Shown here piece after piece: positions 59,982 through 64,000 of a DNA stretch of 64,000 nucleotides. The DNA is taken from positions 832,916 through 896,915 of the forward strand of contig NZ_LFMD02000002.1 of assembly GCF_015776785.2 (NCBI RefSeq), written 5' to 3'. The DNA is from Kitasatospora sp. SUK 42 (GTDB lineage Bacteria; Actinomycetota; Actinomycetes; Streptomycetales; Streptomycetaceae). The translations under genes were made by a program, and so were the position numbers. The notes below the pieces were generated by a model. It did not search any database, was not told the origin of the DNA, and saw only the letters and a program-made list of their open reading frames with translations. How positions within the stretch are numbered: position 1 is the first letter of the stretch; every line of letters starts with the position of its first letter.

Positions 59982-60365
59982 TCAGGCGTGGGCCTTGAGG
60001 CCGCGCGCCGCGAACAGACGCACCTCGGCGCGCCGCTCGGCGTGCTCGTCGAGGTCCGACTTGGCCTTCTCCAGTGCGCGCTCGGCGCGCGCGACGTCGA
60101 TCTCGTCCGCCAGCTCGGCGATCTCCGCGAGCAGAGACAGCTTGTTGTCGGCGAAGGAGATGAAGCCGCCGTGCACCGCGGCGATCACGGTGCCGCCGTC
60201 CACCGTGCGGATGGTGACCGGTCCGGTCTCCAGCACGCTCAGCACCGGGGTGTGACCCGGCATGATGCCGGTGTCACCGGAGGCCGTACGGGCGACGACG
60301 ATGGTGGCCGCACCGGACCACACCTTGCGGTCGGCTGCGACCAGCTCGACGTGCAGCTCAGCCAA
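59982..60365 (-). CDS. atpC: ATP synthase F1 epsilon subunit
   Basis: The epsilon subunit sits on the central stalk and regulates ATP hydrolysis. The protein has 127 residues: a beta-sandwich (LHVELVAADRKVWSG, GDTGIMPGHTPVLSVLE, AVHGGFISFADNKLSLLAE) then a C-terminal helical hairpin rich in Arg/Ala/Glu. The start is TTG at 60365, with AGGAG 6 nt upstream, the same start I recall in other streptomycetes. It is separated from atpD by 188 nt with a hairpin, unlike the tightly packed atpG-atpD pair. Confidence 0.95.
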   Translation of the reverse strand: MAELHVELVAADRKVWSGAATIVVARTASGDTGIMPGHTPVLSVLETGPVTIRTVDGGTVIAAVHGGFISFADNKLSLLAEIAELADEIDVARAERALEKAKSDLDEHAERRAEVRLFAARGLKAHA

Positions 60366-60487
60366 CGTGGGCTCCTAGGCTCATGCAACGCCCGATTACT
60401 CGGGAGTTTCGGTAAGAATAACGGCCCCGCGCCCCCGGCATGAAACCGGCGGCCCGGATTTGACCGGAATCACAGCCGATGCGACGC

Positions 60488-60521
60488 GAGGGGTGGACCC
60501 CGGGCTCGGGGGCCACCCCTC
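60488..60521 (-). terminator. Hairpin between atpD and atpC
   Basis: GAGGGGTGG (60488-60496) and its complement (60513-60521) form a stem, extended inside by CCCCG/CGGGG. It lies 33 nt beyond the atpD stop and may lower atpC expression or protect the atpD message. Confidence 0.5.
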
Positions 60522-60553
60522 ACGTCTCACACAGCTGCTACCGGCCGCAACGA

Positions 60554-62916
<2,363 letters not shown>

Positions 62917-62948
62917 GGGTCGTTACGTCCTTTCCCTCGCTACCGGAC

Positions 62949-64000
62949 TCAGGCCTGCTCGGAGAGCAGCTTGCCGTCAGCGGTCTGGTAACCCTGCTTG
63001 AACGCCTCGATCGCGCTGGTCAGCGCGTCGACGGTGCCGTCGGCCAGCAGACCGGTCTCGACGATGCCGGCGAGCAGGTCCTTGTGCTGCAGGCGCACGT
63101 GGTCCAGGAACTCGCGCTCGAAGCGGCGGATCTCGGCGACCGGGACGTCGTCCAGCTTGCCGTTGGTGCCGGCCCAGATGGAGACGACCTGCTCCTCGAC
63201 CGGGAACGGCTGGTACTGGCCCTGCTTCAGCAGCTCGACCATGCGCGCACCGCGCTCCAGCTGGGCCTTGGAGGCCGCGTCCAGGTCGGAACCGAAGGCG
63301 GCGAAGGCCTCCAGCTCACGGTACTGGGCGAGGTCCAGACGCAGGCGGCCGGCGACCGAGCGCATGGCCTTGATCTGGGCGGAGCCACCGACGCGGGAGA
63401 CCGAGATACCGACGTTCACGGCCGGGCGGATGCCGGCGTTGAACAGGTCGGACTCCAGGAAGCACTGGCCGTCGGTGATGGAGATGACGTTGGTCGGGAT
63501 GTACGCCGAGACGTCGTTGGCCTTGGTCTCGATGATCGGCAGACCGGTCATCGAGCCGCCGCCCAGGGCGTCGTTCAGCTTGGCGCAGCGCTCCAGCAGG
63601 CGGGAGTGCAGGTAGAAGACGTCACCCGGGTAGGCCTCGCGGCCCGGCGGGCGGCGCAGCAGCAGGGAGACGGAGCGGTAGGCCTCGGCCTGCTTCGACA
63701 GGTCGTCGAAGATGATCAGGACGTGCTTGCCGTCGTACATCCACTCCTGGCCGATGGCCGAACCGGTGTACGGGGCGAGGTACTTGAAGCCTGCCGGGTC
63801 GGACGCGGGAGCAGCCACGATGGTGGTGTACTCCAGCGCGCCGGCCTCCTCCAGGGCGCCGCGGACGGACGCGATGGTGGAGCCCTTCTGGCCGACGGCG
63901 ACGTAGATGCAGCGGACCTGCTTCTCCGGGTCGCCCGAGCGCCAGTTGTCGCGCTGGTTGATGATCGTGTCGACGGCCACCGCGGTCTTGCCGGTCTGGC
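62949..64000 (-). CDS. atpA: ATP synthase F1 alpha subunit (N-terminal part outside window)
   Basis: The visible 350 residues are the C-terminal part of the alpha subunit, which carries non-catalytic nucleotide sites. The window edge cuts through the P-loop ([15 protein letters not shown] remains). The reading frame is open to position 64000, so the true start lies outside. Conserved parts include the arginine-finger region ([15 protein letters not shown] family pattern) and AVNVGI. The internal GTG at 63980 is not the real start. Confidence 0.96.
   Translation of the reverse strand, partial: QTGKTAVAVDTIINQRDNWRSGDPEKQVRCIYVAVGQKGSTIASVRGALEEAGALEYTTIVAAPASDPAGFKYLAPYTGSAIGQEWMYDGKHVLIIFDDLSKQAEAYRSVSLLLRRPPGREAYPGDVFYLHSRLLERCAKLNDALGGGSMTGLPIIETKANDVSAYIPTNVISITDGQCFLESDLFNAGIRPAVNVGISVSRVGGSAQIKAMRSVAGRLRLDLAQYRELEAFAAFGSDLDAASKAQLERGARMVELLKQGQYQPFPVEEQVVSIWAGTNGKLDDVPVAEIRRFEREFLDHVRLQHKDLLAGIVETGLLADGTVDALTSAIEAFKQGYQTADGKLLSEQA

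Overview
The window is high-GC actinobacterial DNA. GTG and TTG starts, GGAGG-type ribosome sites, scy and filP polar-growth genes, NucS instead of MutS/MutL repair, and the glgE maltosyltransferase pathway together point to Streptomycetaceae (Streptomyces or Kitasatospora). From memory, the gene order resembles the chromosomal core of S. coelicolor from atpA (SCO5371) to glgP (about SCO5444), read in reverse; this was not checked by alignment. No phage, insertion sequence, CRISPR array, tRNA or rRNA was found, so this reads as core chromosome with lineage-specific embellishments.

Layout. 1-0.8 kb: tail of an ABC exporter. 1-12.5 kb: storage alpha-glucan block, with glgP divergent from glgE-treS-pep2-glgB. 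TreS converts trehalose to maltose, Pep2 makes maltose-1-phosphate, GlgE polymerises it, GlgB branches the glucan and GlgP degrades it. 12.6-18.3 kb: membrane protein, pta-ackA, pyk (acetate and pyruvate node). 18.3-21.3 kb: a leftward three-gene surface operon (DUF6230, DUF6114, Pro/Thr-rich exported protein). 22-27 kb: thioredoxin/TPR protein, TetR regulator, icmA, DUF3817 membrane protein, MarR regulator. 27.5-31.1 kb: two tandem secreted M4 metalloproteases. 31.2-35.5 kb: DUF3817, DUF2127, three coupled AIM24-family genes and a MarR regulator. 35.7-38.7 kb: meaB, acetyl-CoA acetyltransferase and methylmalonyl-CoA epimerase. 39.2-45.2 kb: scy and filP. 45.3-50.6 kb: a hydrolase pair, an ABC transporter pair, a zinc-finger-like small protein, an LLM flavoprotein and an SCO5389-family protein. 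51-54.6 kb: nucS, a membrane-anchored P-loop-like protein and a STAS protein. 55-58.7 kb: 3-hydroxybutyryl-CoA dehydrogenase, a two-component pair and a membrane protein. 58.6-64 kb: cobalamin adenosyltransferase, DUF2550, then atpC, atpD, atpG and the truncated atpA.

A recurring theme is adenosylcobalamin-dependent acyl-CoA chemistry: IcmA (with diagnostic Phe80/Gln198), MeaB chaperone, epimerase, thiolase, 3-hydroxyacyl-CoA dehydrogenase and the PduO-type adenosyltransferase lie in one region but in separate transcription units. Other notable features are a double operator in front of icmA, matched upstream elements of the protease twins, a 77-residue tandem duplication plus 11-residue repeat arrays in Scy, a 125-residue basic Thr/Ala/Arg extension on GlgE, and at least eight genes whose -10-like hexamer lies 6-8 nt before the start codon with no convincing Shine-Dalgarno (leaderless architecture). 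No wholly new defence or biosynthetic system was recognised; the DUF6230/DUF6114 and triple-AIM24 operons are the least understood loci here.
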